Of a stretch of DNA of 15,975 bases, positions 7,011 to 14,370 are shown in pieces (positions within the stretch are counted from its first letter, which is position 1; the number at the start of each line of letters is the position of its first letter). A program made the translations under genes and the position numbers. The notes beneath the pieces were generated by a model. That model was not told where the DNA came from. It saw only the letters and a program-made list of their open reading frames with translations, and searched no databases. The DNA comes from CAYGTK01 sp964352775. Lineage in GTDB: Bacteria; Bacteroidota; Bacteroidia; Chitinophagales; CAIOSU01. Where the stretch lies: positions 1 through 15,975 of the forward strand of contig CAYGTK010000086.1 in assembly GCA_964352775.1 (NCBI GenBank). The letters run 5' to 3'.

Positions 7011-9938
7011 TTAACGATTTGTGCCTAAACGATACTTCTTCTCGAAGAATAAACGATAAGAATCGAATTCTCGATTTTTGATGACCATATTGAAGTTCGT
7101 GTCCGAGATGATAAAGAATTCCAGATCATCAGGGTTTATGTCATCAAAAGTGTAAAAGTCTTCTTTTACAGCTTGAAGATAGCTCGCGGCCTTTTTCATG
7201 CTATCAAACTCCTTTACCAGAACGATATTTCTGCTGTCAATAATATTTAAAGCCTGAACATTATACCTTTCTAAACTTCTATTAACATCATTGAACTCCG
7301 CCAATCGCAATTTCATATCTTCTGTACCGATCTGGTTGTTGTTCCAGGCCAGCATGAAGAAGTGAATGGATTGCTTATCATAATCATACTTCTGCGCATT
7401 TACTTTCATGCGAAGCGTGGTATCCTCTGTTGTCTGTAGATATTCTAGTATTTCCTCGGCCTTAATGGCCACGTCATCTCCTGCATAGGCAGTAGTTACA
7501 CCTTGTAAAGCTACTATGTAATCATCTATAGGCTTTGTTTTACCAATAGCGAAGGCCTCTAGCAATGCGAATTGTGGCTTCAAGTGGTTTTTCTCAAAGA
7601 TGCTGTCTGCTGCGTTTATCCTACTGAATACAACATCTATCGCAGAGTCTTGTACAAATAAAGCATAAGTGGATGTGTAGTAGTCGGTTATCCTCTGATC
7701 TTTCTTTTTACTCTTCTCCAAAAAGTCAGGATCGCGAATGATACTAGCAAAGGTAGACCCGCCAAAGTCGCTCATTATCAAGTTACGATAATAGTCGCTC
7801 CGTGGTTTATTGCCTACCGAAGCGTGCATTAAGTAGAGGTTGTAATAGGTCTCTACCAAATACTTGCTATCGGGATAACGACGTAGCATTTCTTCCAAAC
7901 TCTCTATAGCTTTAGGAATGTTTCTAAGGTTGTTCTTATAAATAGTGGCCATGGTATATAGCGCATCTTGTATCATGTTGTTTGATGACGCTATACCTGC
8001 TTCACCCTGTGGTATTCTTTTCTTAAGTCGGTTGAATATTTCATCATATCTGTCAATTTCCTCTCCACTATCAACTGTCGTGCTTTCCTCATCTTCTTCC
8101 TCCTCTTCTACAAAATCGAAACTGCTTTTATCGCTCCTTCGCCAGTTATCTTCTAGTTTTCGCTTACCCCACTCTTTTATGAAGGTATTATAACTCTGTG
8201 GACCAAAGTTATTTTCATACCAAGCATTGTTACTGCTAGAGGTGCTTAGGGTGTTTTTAGTGATCGGTGCTTCAGTTACATTCTGAGCATCTCTTTTTTT
8301 ATCTTCCTCAGCCAGCTTGGCATCATCCTCTGCACGCATTATTGCACGCGTTTCATCATCGAGGAATAATTGCAATCTACTTTCAGATAATCCAGCTAGT
8401 TGAAGCATACTATCCTGAAGCGCTACCGTATTTATATTGGCTACAAGGTCTTTCAGCACTTCGTTTCTAGCGCTTACGCTAAGGTAATTGACGTCATCAG
8501 CTGCTAATACAGCCAAAGTACTATCATGATAGCTTTGGCTAGTTACATAAACCTGGTCATCATAATACAGGTTAGCGAGCTTTAAGAATGATCTTGCTTT
8601 CTGTTTTGTATTGGTAGTTGATGCTTCTGTAGACTGAACTAGGTAATCAATTCCAGTCTCCTTGTTACCGTAGCGTAATTCCAGTTCTGCTAATGCGTAA
8701 TATACCTGGTCAAAAAACTCGGTATTCTTATCGTCTTTCAAGAGCTTAACCAGTAGTTTCTTTATCTCATCATAGTCGCTATTACCATCTTCCGCTGCTA
8801 TGCGAGCAATACTCATTTTTGCATTGAAAGCCATTTCAAATGCTGGCTTGCTCTTTAATACTATCTTGTATTTATCAATAGCGGTAGAATTATCGCCCAT
8901 ACGGCCATAAAGCTGTGCTAGAATATAATTGTAACGGATCTTCTTGTTCTTCCTGCTGATCTTTTCAGTAAGTTCTTCTAAGGGCACTATAGCCTGCCCA
9001 TAATCTTCACGCTGAATAAAGTGATCGGCCGTAGCAACTCGTAAATCCTCATATAGTCGTTTGTCTGGAAAGAAGCGGTCAGCATCAATTAGCGTAATTA
9101 CTGTTTCTGCTTCTTTGAATTTGGCCTGTGCCGTGTAAGAATTTACTAGCCACACCATGGCTTCTGGCCGGCGTGGAAGGTGGTGAAAAAGGTTGTAGAA
9201 GGCAGATTCGTTTATACCTTCTTCTTCCTCTTGTTCTTCACCTGGCCTAGCTTCTCCTTCTTTTCCGTTCTTCTCGTTCTTTTTTTGCTTAGGTGCTGTA
9301 GGCTTTCCTTTCTTTTTTTTCTTCTTTTTTTTCTTGATCGCCTTTTTACGTTTCTTCTTAGCTTTTTGCTTCTTCTTAACTGCTTGCTTACGCTTTTTTG
9401 CTGCAGCTTTCTTTCGCTTTTTACTGCTTCCTTTTTTAGCCTTCGATCTTGTTAAACCTTCCTCCTCTAATCTTTCTTTCTCTTTGTACTCTGTGGCCAT
9501 GTACTGAAAGGTCTCAATGGCTTGGTCAAAGTCTCCTTTTAAATAATAGCATTGTCCTATTAGGTAATAGCCATTATCGGTCCAGCGACTTTCAATGCCA
9601 TCATCTTTCTTTGTGCCTTTATCATCTGGACTTTTACCATGCTTACGAATTGCTGATGAAGAACGTTGAATAACATCATCTAGGTCATTTGCATAGTTCT
9701 GTGATGCAGTTAAGTCCCTAGTGGGGTATAGTGTTAGTATCTCGTCGTAATCATCTTCATGTGTTTGCTCAATATTTTTCTTAGCCAATTTTAATTTTTC
9801 GTTGGCGTTGAAATAGGCGTTGTTCCTAGAAGTTATATCATGATAAGACTGCTTTACAGTAGTACAACTACTGAAAGACATAGCTACCGCTAGGGTAGCG
9901 AGAATAAATAATACCTTTGTATGCTTCAAACCAGTCAT
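7011..9938 (-). CDS. sprE: SprE/PorW-like TPR lipoprotein of the type IX secretion / gliding system
   Basis: The product is 975 residues. The N-terminus has a signal peptide ending SFSSC, with Cys25 as the probable lipidated residue; Phe at -3 is less usual but acceptable for a lipobox. Sequence right after it (TTVKQSYHDITSRNNAYFNANEKL) matches the start of SprE from gliding flavobacteria and PorW of Porphyromonas as I know them. Helical tetratricopeptide-type repeats follow (for example YLIGQCYYLKGDFDQAIETFQ at about 125, and RYNYILAQLYGRMGDNSTAIDKY further on), with another set in the C-terminal half. SprE and PorW are needed for type IX secretion, and PorW is reported to link to the PorK-N ring. 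Two unusual low-complexity stretches are present: a Lys-rich block at 164-226 and an acidic run (VEEEEEDEE) coded near 8094-8118. It is first in a block with pbp1A and uvrC. The symbol is by similarity; distant TPR paralogues are possible. Confidence 0.78.
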   Translation of the reverse strand: MTGLKHTKVLFILATLAVAMSFSSCTTVKQSYHDITSRNNAYFNANEKLKLAKKNIEQTHEDDYDEILTLYPTRDLTASQNYANDLDDVIQRSSSAIRKHGKSPDDKGTKKDDGIESRWTDNGYYLIGQCYYLKGDFDQAIETFQYMATEYKEKERLEEEGLTRSKAKKGSSKKRKKAAAKKRKQAVKKKQKAKKKRKKAIKKKKKKKKKGKPTAPKQKKNEKNGKEGEARPGEEQEEEEGINESAFYNLFHHLPRRPEAMVWLVNSYTAQAKFKEAETVITLIDADRFFPDKRLYEDLRVATADHFIQREDYGQAIVPLEELTEKISRKNKKIRYNYILAQLYGRMGDNSTAIDKYKIVLKSKPAFEMAFNAKMSIARIAAEDGNSDYDEIKKLLVKLLKDDKNTEFFDQVYYALAELELRYGNKETGIDYLVQSTEASTTNTKQKARSFLKLANLYYDDQVYVTSQSYHDSTLAVLAADDVNYLSVSARNEVLKDLVANINTVALQDSMLQLAGLSESRLQLFLDDETRAIMRAEDDAKLAEEDKKRDAQNVTEAPITKNTLSTSSSNNAWYENNFGPQSYNTFIKEWGKRKLEDNWRRSDKSSFDFVEEEEEDEESTTVDSGEEIDRYDEIFNRLKKRIPQGEAGIASSNNMIQDALYTMATIYKNNLRNIPKAIESLEEMLRRYPDSKYLVETYYNLYLMHASVGNKPRSDYYRNLIMSDFGGSTFASIIRDPDFLEKSKKKDQRITDYYTSTYALFVQDSAIDVVFSRINAADSIFEKNHLKPQFALLEAFAIGKTKPIDDYIVALQGVTTAYAGDDVAIKAEEILEYLQTTEDTTLRMKVNAQKYDYDKQSIHFFMLAWNNNQIGTEDMKLRLAEFNDVNRSLERYNVQALNIIDSRNIVLVKEFDSMKKAASYLQAVKEDFYTFDDINPDDLEFFIISDTNFNMVIKNREFDSYRLFFEKKYRLGTNR
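9261..9449 (-). repeat. Lysine-rich low-complexity tract in the SprE-like protein
   Basis: Residues 164-226 of the lipoprotein consist largely of Lys and Arg (38 of 63 by hand count), with one run of nine Lys, and are followed by a Glu-rich stretch (about 227-244). It is inserted between a TPR-like helix pair (ending near 155) and the next ordered segment (ESAFYNLFHHLPRRPEAMVW). The AAA/AAG codons make a purine-rich, slippage-prone DNA tract, seen on the + strand as long T and C runs. Confidence 0.85.
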
Positions 9939-9967
9939 AAACTTATGGCTAATAAACTGCCATCTTG

Positions 9968-9975
9968 CAAAAATA
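9968..9975 (-). promoter_or_regulatory. Candidate -7 promoter element for the sprE-pbp1A-uvrC block
   Basis: On the - strand the bases read TATTTTTG, which fits the Bacteroidota -7 consensus TAnnTTTG. It lies 30 bases before the sprE-like start codon, in the 80-base AT-rich spacer between two divergent genes. I see no good -33 TTTG at the expected distance, so the call is tentative. Confidence 0.4.
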
Positions 9976-10018
9976 TTTTAATTTTTTGGATGAACTTCGC
10001 TCGTAAGGAAGATATACT

Positions 10019-10891
10019 TTGGTGAAAAAGCAGAAAAAGCAGCGTTTTCTGGACAAACTCCAGAATAAATACCGTTTAGTAATACTGAACGATGATACTT
10101 TTGAGGAGAGAGCCTCCTTTAGATTGTCACGTTTCAACGTGTATATGCTATTCGCTACGCTAGTAGTAATACTAATGATATTCACGGTTGCCAGTATCGT
10201 ATTCACTCCCTTAAAAGAGTACATACCAGGTTACGGAGATGTAGATATGCGGAAAGAACTGTTTCTTATGAAACAGCGGGCAGATAGTTTAGAGGTGATG
10301 GTCTATCAGCAAGATAAATGGATCACCAATGTCCAAAAAGTATTAACTGGACAGGTAGATGCCGATGCTGAGGTAGAGATAACCAATGAGGAAGGTTATG
10401 ATAGCTTAGATCTGGAAAGTATTCCAGATGCAGATCTGGCATTAAGAGCAGAACTAGAGAATGAGGAGAATTTTTCGTTAACTGTATACAATAGCGACCG
10501 AAATGTACTGGAGAGTGTAACTACTTTGGAGCTTTTTCCACCTGTTAAAGGGTTTGTTACCCAGAAATATAATGCTGCTAAAGAGCATTTGGGAGTGGAT
10601 ATAGTAGCACCTGAAAATGAACCGATCCGCTCAGTACTTCCTGGTACGGTTATATTAGCCGACTGGACATTGGAAACTGGTCATGTAATAGCTATACAGC
10701 ATGATGGTGAAATAGTATCCTTCTATAAGCACAATTCAGCGTTATTAAAAAAAGTTGGTAATTTTGTTAATGCAGGAGATGCTATTGCCGTTATAGGGAA
10801 TACTGGAGAGTTGACCGATGGACCACACCTTCACTTTGAACTGTGGCACAAACAGAAAGCAGTAGATCCGGAAGATCATATCATGTTCTAG
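10019..10891 (+). CDS. Membrane-anchored M23 (LytM-type) peptidase
   Basis: The product is about 290 residues. A basic cytoplasmic N-terminus with the family-typical stretch KYRLVILNDDTFEERASF leads to one membrane helix at about 41-65 (FATLVVILMIFTVASIVF). A coiled-coil-like linker follows, and a C-terminal M23 domain occupies about 175-290. Zinc ligands are visible as HLGVD (H190, D194) and HLHFELW (H270, H272), so the enzyme looks catalytically complete. M23 enzymes cut peptide cross-links in peptidoglycan. No ATG is available: an in-frame TAA at 10004 leaves TTG (10019) or GTG (10022). An AAGGA at 10005-10009 sits at better spacing to the TTG, but I cannot decide. The bactofilin gene starts 15 bases downstream, which suggests the pair works together in shaping the cell wall. 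Confidence 0.9.
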   Translation: MVKKQKKQRFLDKLQNKYRLVILNDDTFEERASFRLSRFNVYMLFATLVVILMIFTVASIVFTPLKEYIPGYGDVDMRKELFLMKQRADSLEVMVYQQDKWITNVQKVLTGQVDADAEVEITNEEGYDSLDLESIPDADLALRAELENEENFSLTVYNSDRNVLESVTTLELFPPVKGFVTQKYNAAKEHLGVDIVAPENEPIRSVLPGTVILADWTLETGHVIAIQHDGEIVSFYKHNSALLKKVGNFVNAGDAIAVIGNTGELTDGPHLHFELWHKQKAVDPEDHIMF

Positions 10892-10906
10892 AAAAAATAC
10901 TCTGTC

Positions 10907-11341
10907 ATGTTCGGGAATAAAGAAGAGAAAGAAAACAAGCGTTCGAACAGTTCAGGTTCGCGCAATCACTTTGCAGATGGCACAGTGATAAGCGGTGAGG
11001 TACGCTCAGAAGGCGATATCAGACTTGAAGGTAAGATCATTGGTATGGTACAGTCAAGTGCTAAGATAGCTGTTGGTCCCACGGGCTCTATTGAGGGGGA
11101 TGTGAAATGTAAGAATGCTGATGTTGAAGGTTCCATTAAGGGCACGGTTCATGTGGATGGTCTTTTACACTTGCGCAAAGGTGCTGTTGTAGAAGGAGAG
11201 ATAGTATACAATAAGCTAGCTGTAGAAGAAGGTGCTGAATTATTAGGTAATTGCTCTATAATGAACAGATCTGCCGCCAAACCACTTAGTAAGAGTAATG
11301 GCGAGCAACAAGCAAGGCCCCTCAAAAAAGAGGCCGTATAA
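10907..11341 (+). CDS. Bactofilin (polymer-forming cytoskeletal protein)
   Basis: The product is 144 residues. A polar N-terminal tail of about 20 residues precedes a bactofilin core at about 22-120, made of short repeating beta-strand units with regular Gly and hydrophobic positions (GTVISGEVRSEGDIRLEGKI, then VEGDVKCKNADVEGSIKG-type turns). This is the beta-helix that self-assembles into filaments without nucleotides, usually at the membrane. The last 14 or so residues are a charged tail whose codons are shared with the next gene, atpZ, over 44 bases. It lies directly after an M23 peptidase gene, matching the known functional link between bactofilins and M23 enzymes in cell shape (for example CcmA with Csd1 in Helicobacter). 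Confidence 0.93.
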   Translation: MFGNKEEKENKRSNSSGSRNHFADGTVISGEVRSEGDIRLEGKIIGMVQSSAKIAVGPTGSIEGDVKCKNADVEGSIKGTVHVDGLLHLRKGAVVEGEIVYNKLAVEEGAELLGNCSIMNRSAAKPLSKSNGEQQARPLKKEAV

Positions 11342-11522
11342 CGAATTCATAAAATACTCAGCAGTAGGCTTTCAAATGTTAGCTACTGTTTTATTAGGTG
11401 TATTTGCTGGTCAATATTTAGATGGGTATTTTGAGTTAGAGCAACCCATGTTTACCTTGATATTATCTCTTCTGTTTATTTTTGCCGCTATCTGGTTAGC
11501 CGTTAAAGACTTCATTAAATGA
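11298..11522 (+). CDS. atpZ: AtpZ/AtpI-family small membrane protein
   Basis: The product is 74 residues with two membrane helices, at about 20-40 and 50-68. The segment GFQMLATVLLGVFAGQYLDGYF at the first helix, with a Gly-rich face and the GxxLD pattern, is characteristic of the AtpZ family, which usually precedes the F1Fo ATP synthase operon and is thought to help assembly or divalent cation supply. The ATG at 11298 is the only good start before the first helix, and it puts the first 44 bases inside the bactofilin gene in another frame. The gene ends in an ATGA overlap with the following gene. No ATP synthase subunit follows in this window. Confidence 0.78.
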   Translation: MASNKQGPSKKRPYNEFIKYSAVGFQMLATVLLGVFAGQYLDGYFELEQPMFTLILSLLFIFAAIWLAVKDFIK

Positions 11523-11926
11523 AATTCCGCCATTTCGCAAAGCGCACGTTCGAAGTCAGTTTTGTACTGATGGCCGTTCTGGCGGTGCTGAGTTATGTGG
11601 AAGTTTTTCAAGTCTTTAGACTTTCGGCATGGGCTAGTTTTGCTTTTTTTGCGGGATTCACTTATATATCAGGATACTATATCTGTAGAAGTGTTGGTAA
11701 GCCAGTTTTTCTAGGAGTATTCTTTGGTTTTTTTGTTTTGCGGCTATTTCTGGGAATAGGGGCATTCGTGCTTTTTCAATATGCTTTTAATCTACCTGTT
11801 TGGGCATCGGCCATATCATTCATGACCTTCTATGCTATATACAAGGTGTTTGAAACGTTGATAACGTTGAAGTATGTGCGCGAAGAAGAAGCTTTAGAAG
11901 CTGAGACTAGTCCAGAAAGAGTTTAG
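11519..11926 (+). CDS. Small four-helix membrane protein, possibly AtpI-like
   Basis: I do not recognise this 135-residue protein with certainty. It has four likely membrane helices (about 13-30, 38-55, 62-85 and 92-112), separated by very short loops, then a charged C-terminal tail rich in Glu. The start ATG overlaps the atpZ stop as ATGA, so the two are probably translationally coupled. In Bacteroidota a protein of this size and topology commonly sits between atpZ and atpB and is taken as an AtpI (UncI)-like accessory factor. The position supports that reading, but there is no diagnostic motif. Its TAG stop shares four bases with the stop of accC on the opposite strand. Confidence 0.7.
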   Translation: MKFRHFAKRTFEVSFVLMAVLAVLSYVEVFQVFRLSAWASFAFFAGFTYISGYYICRSVGKPVFLGVFFGFFVLRLFLGIGAFVLFQYAFNLPVWASAISFMTFYAIYKVFETLITLKYVREEEALEAETSPERV

Positions 11927-13272
11927 TACTCGAATGTATCCATAAACTTAGTGGTGAAATTACCTGCTCTGAAATCCTCGTTCTGCATCAATTTCATGTG
12001 AAAAGGGATGGTGGTTTTTATGCCTTCAATAATAAACTCGCTTAAAGCACGCTCCATTTTTGCAATAGCATCTTCGCGAGTTTTTGCCCTACAAATGATC
12101 TTGGCTATCATGGAGTCGTAGTATGGAGGTACAGTGTATCCTGCATATACGTGAGTATCTACCCTTACCCCATGACCTTTTGAGGTGTGTAACGAGGTTA
12201 TTTTACCAGGACTAGGGCGAAAGTCGTTGTAAGGGTCTTCAGCATTAATTCGGCACTCTATAGCGAATAATTGAGGGAAATGATCTTCACCGCTAATAGG
12301 AATACCAGCAGCTATTTTTATTTGTTCTTTAACTAGATCGTAATCAATTACTTCTTCTGTAACAGGATGTTCTACCTGAATACGAGTATTCATTTCCATG
12401 AAGTAGAAGTTCTTACCCTTATCTACAAGGAATTCAACGGTACCTAATCCTTCATAATTAATAGATTTTGCTGCCTTCTTTGCAGCTTCGCCCATCTTTA
12501 AACGAAGTGCTTCATCAACGAATGGAGATGGTGCTTCTTCCACTAGCTTCTGCATCCTACGCTGAATAGAACAATCTCTTTCAGACATATGACACACATT
12601 ACCGAACTGATCTCCAGCTATTTGTATTTCTATGTGACGTGGCTCTTCAACAAATTTTTCGATGTAAATACCATCGTTGGTAAAGGCTGCTCTAGCTTCC
12701 ATTTGAGCAGACTCTAAAGCATCATCTATCTCTTCTTCTTTGCGGATGATACGAATACCCTTACCACCACCACCAGCCGTTGCCTTAAGCATTATAGGGT
12801 AGCCTATCTTTTTAGCGAATTTTTTAGCGTCTTTAGCGTCAGTTATCAGGCCCTCTGAACCTGGAACAACAGGCACTCCTGCAGCTATCATAGTTTTTTT
12901 TGCTGTTATTTTATCCCCCATTGAGCGTATCATATCCGCATTAGGGCCAATAAATTTGATGCCGTATTCTTCACATATCTCTGCAAAAGCTGCATTTTCA
13001 GCATTGAAACCATACCCTGGATGTATAGCATCGGCATTGGTTATTTCCGCTGCGGCCATTACGTTAGGTATGTTCAAATAAGAATCTGCACTGCTTGCTG
13101 GGCCAATACAAACAGCCTCGTCTGCAAAACGAACGTGCAGACTCTCTTTATCAGCCGTGCTGTATACTGCTACGGTCTTAATACCCATCTCTCTACAAGT
13201 ACGAATAATACGTAGAGCTATCTCCCCACGATTAGCAATGAGGATCTTTTCAAATAACTTCGGCTCTGCCAT
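11923..13272 (-). CDS. accC: AccC, biotin carboxylase subunit of acetyl-CoA carboxylase
   Basis: The product is 449 residues, the normal size for a stand-alone biotin carboxylase. The enzyme uses ATP and bicarbonate to carboxylate biotin carried on AccB, the first half-reaction of malonyl-CoA formation in the cytoplasm. Visible features: the N-terminal fold with KILIANRGEIALRIIRT (8-24), HPGYGFNAEN (84-93), the ATP-grasp glycine-rich loop KATAGGGGKGIRI (163-175), SERDCSIQRRMQK (230-242), and the catalytic stretch MNTRIQVEHPVTE (294-306). The ATG at 13272 lies 2 bases after the accB stop, so the two genes are tightly coupled. The carboxyltransferase genes accA and accD are not in the window. 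Confidence 0.97.
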   Translation of the reverse strand: MAEPKLFEKILIANRGEIALRIIRTCREMGIKTVAVYSTADKESLHVRFADEAVCIGPASSADSYLNIPNVMAAAEITNADAIHPGYGFNAENAAFAEICEEYGIKFIGPNADMIRSMGDKITAKKTMIAAGVPVVPGSEGLITDAKDAKKFAKKIGYPIMLKATAGGGGKGIRIIRKEEEIDDALESAQMEARAAFTNDGIYIEKFVEEPRHIEIQIAGDQFGNVCHMSERDCSIQRRMQKLVEEAPSPFVDEALRLKMGEAAKKAAKSINYEGLGTVEFLVDKGKNFYFMEMNTRIQVEHPVTEEVIDYDLVKEQIKIAAGIPISGEDHFPQLFAIECRINAEDPYNDFRPSPGKITSLHTSKGHGVRVDTHVYAGYTVPPYYDSMIAKIICRAKTREDAIAKMERALSEFIIEGIKTTIPFHMKLMQNEDFRAGNFTTKFMDTFEY

Positions 13273-13274
13273 AA

Positions 13275-13766
13275 TTAACTAGGGTCGACAAGGAATAAAG
13301 GTTGATCGTATTCTACCGGAGAGGCATCTTCTATCAACACTTTTACAATTTTTCCTGAAACTTCAGATTCTATTTCATTGAATAGTTTCATGGCTTCGAT
13401 GATACACAATACATCACCTACTTCTACAGTGTCACCAACTTTAACAAATGGTGGTTTATCTGGACCTGACGAGCGGTAAAATGTACCTATCATCGGCGAA
13501 TTAACAGTAATGTAGTTGCTGTTCTCTTCATCACCTCCTTCTGTAGAAGAAACAGGTGTGGTTGCTGTAGGAGCAGCAGCTTCCATTTGTGGAGCAGCTG
13601 GTGCTTGCGCAACTACCATTGGCTGCTGTGCCACAGGGCTAACCATGCGTATCTCACCATCTCTATTCTTCAGGGTAAGTTTAAAGTCCTCCTCCTCTAA
13701 CTTTAATTCACTCAATCCTGATTTTGAAAAGAGCTTAATTAGGTCTTGAATCTGCTTGTATTCCAT
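13275..13766 (-). CDS. accB: AccB, biotin carboxyl carrier protein
   Basis: The product is 163 residues. It carries the biotin that shuttles CO2 between AccC and the carboxyltransferase. An N-terminal helical part (about 1-43) is followed by a Pro/Ala/Gln-rich flexible linker at about 44-80, then the biotinyl domain at about 85-163. The biotin attachment site is in EAMKLFNE with Lys127, and the thumb-region sequence is normal. It lies 3 bases downstream of the efp stop and 2 bases upstream of accC. A biotin ligase gene is not in the window. Confidence 0.97.
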   Translation of the reverse strand: MEYKQIQDLIKLFSKSGLSELKLEEEDFKLTLKNRDGEIRMVSPVAQQPMVVAQAPAAPQMEAAAPTATTPVSSTEGGDEENSNYITVNSPMIGTFYRSSGPDKPPFVKVGDTVEVGDVLCIIEAMKLFNEIESEVSGKIVKVLIEDASPVEYDQPLFLVDPS

Positions 13767-13769
13767 AAG

Positions 13770-14336
13770 CTATTTTTTTACGCGCTCCATGTATGAGCGG
13801 GTTTTGGTATCTACCTTTATCACATCACCCTCGTTTACAAAAAGTGGCACTGCTATTTCAGCACCAGTTTCTACAGTTGCAGGCTTAGTAACGTTTGTTG
13901 CTGTATCGCCTTTTACCCCTGGTTCCGAATAGGTCACTAATAACTCAACTGAGCCTGGTAACTCAGCAGTAAGAGGTATTTCCTTATCGGCATCATATAG
14001 AATGTCCATTTCTTGACCGTCTTTCATCAAGTCGGCATTCTCAAGCATAGCTCCATTTATCGGTACCATTTCATAAGTATTGGTATCCATAAAATAATAA
14101 AGACCATCCTCCTTGTAGCTGAATTGATACGTTCGGCGCTCAATACGAACGATCTCTATCTTGTGCCCGCTTGGGAAGGTGTTGTCTACTACCTTTCCCA
14201 TAGTTAAGCTTTTCAGTTTGGTACGCACGAATGCGGGACCCTTACCAGGCTTTACATGTTGAAACTCAACGATCTGGTATACGTCGTGATTATACTGAAT
14301 GCAAAGGCCGTTCCTAATGTCTGTTGTACTTCCCAT
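13770..14336 (-). CDS. efp: Elongation factor P
   Basis: The product is 188 residues, the standard EF-P size. EF-P binds between the P and E sites of ribosomes stalled on polyproline stretches and restores peptide bond formation. The N-terminal KOW-like domain (1-65) has the tip loop KPGKGPAF with Lys32 at the position that is modified in many bacteria; this is a lysine-type and not an arginine-type EF-P. Two OB-like domains follow, with the signature near EPGVKGDTATNVTKPATVETGAEIAVP and a conserved end YMERVKK. The gene lies between fabH and accB with short spacers (34 and 3 bases) and should be co-transcribed with them. Confidence 0.97.
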   Translation of the reverse strand: MGSTTDIRNGLCIQYNHDVYQIVEFQHVKPGKGPAFVRTKLKSLTMGKVVDNTFPSGHKIEIVRIERRTYQFSYKEDGLYYFMDTNTYEMVPINGAMLENADLMKDGQEMDILYDADKEIPLTAELPGSVELLVTYSEPGVKGDTATNVTKPATVETGAEIAVPLFVNEGDVIKVDTKTRSYMERVKK

Positions 14337-14370
14337 AACTGTGAATTAGTGAGGGGGTGAAAATACTAAA

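Noticed and set aside
8040..8193. Serine-run peptide on the + strand
   Set aside because: It is the antisense of the Glu-rich acidic run in the SprE-like protein and has no independent support.
9180..9455. Open frame on the + strand coding a Phe/Leu/Ser-rich hydrophobic peptide
   Set aside because: It is the antisense shadow of the Lys-rich tract of the SprE-like gene; Lys codons read backwards as Phe and Leu. No start signal or family resemblance.
10013..10021. TAtacTTTG as a promoter for the M23 peptidase gene
   Set aside because: The spacing has three bases where the consensus has two, and the element runs into the start codon; no -33 partner was seen.
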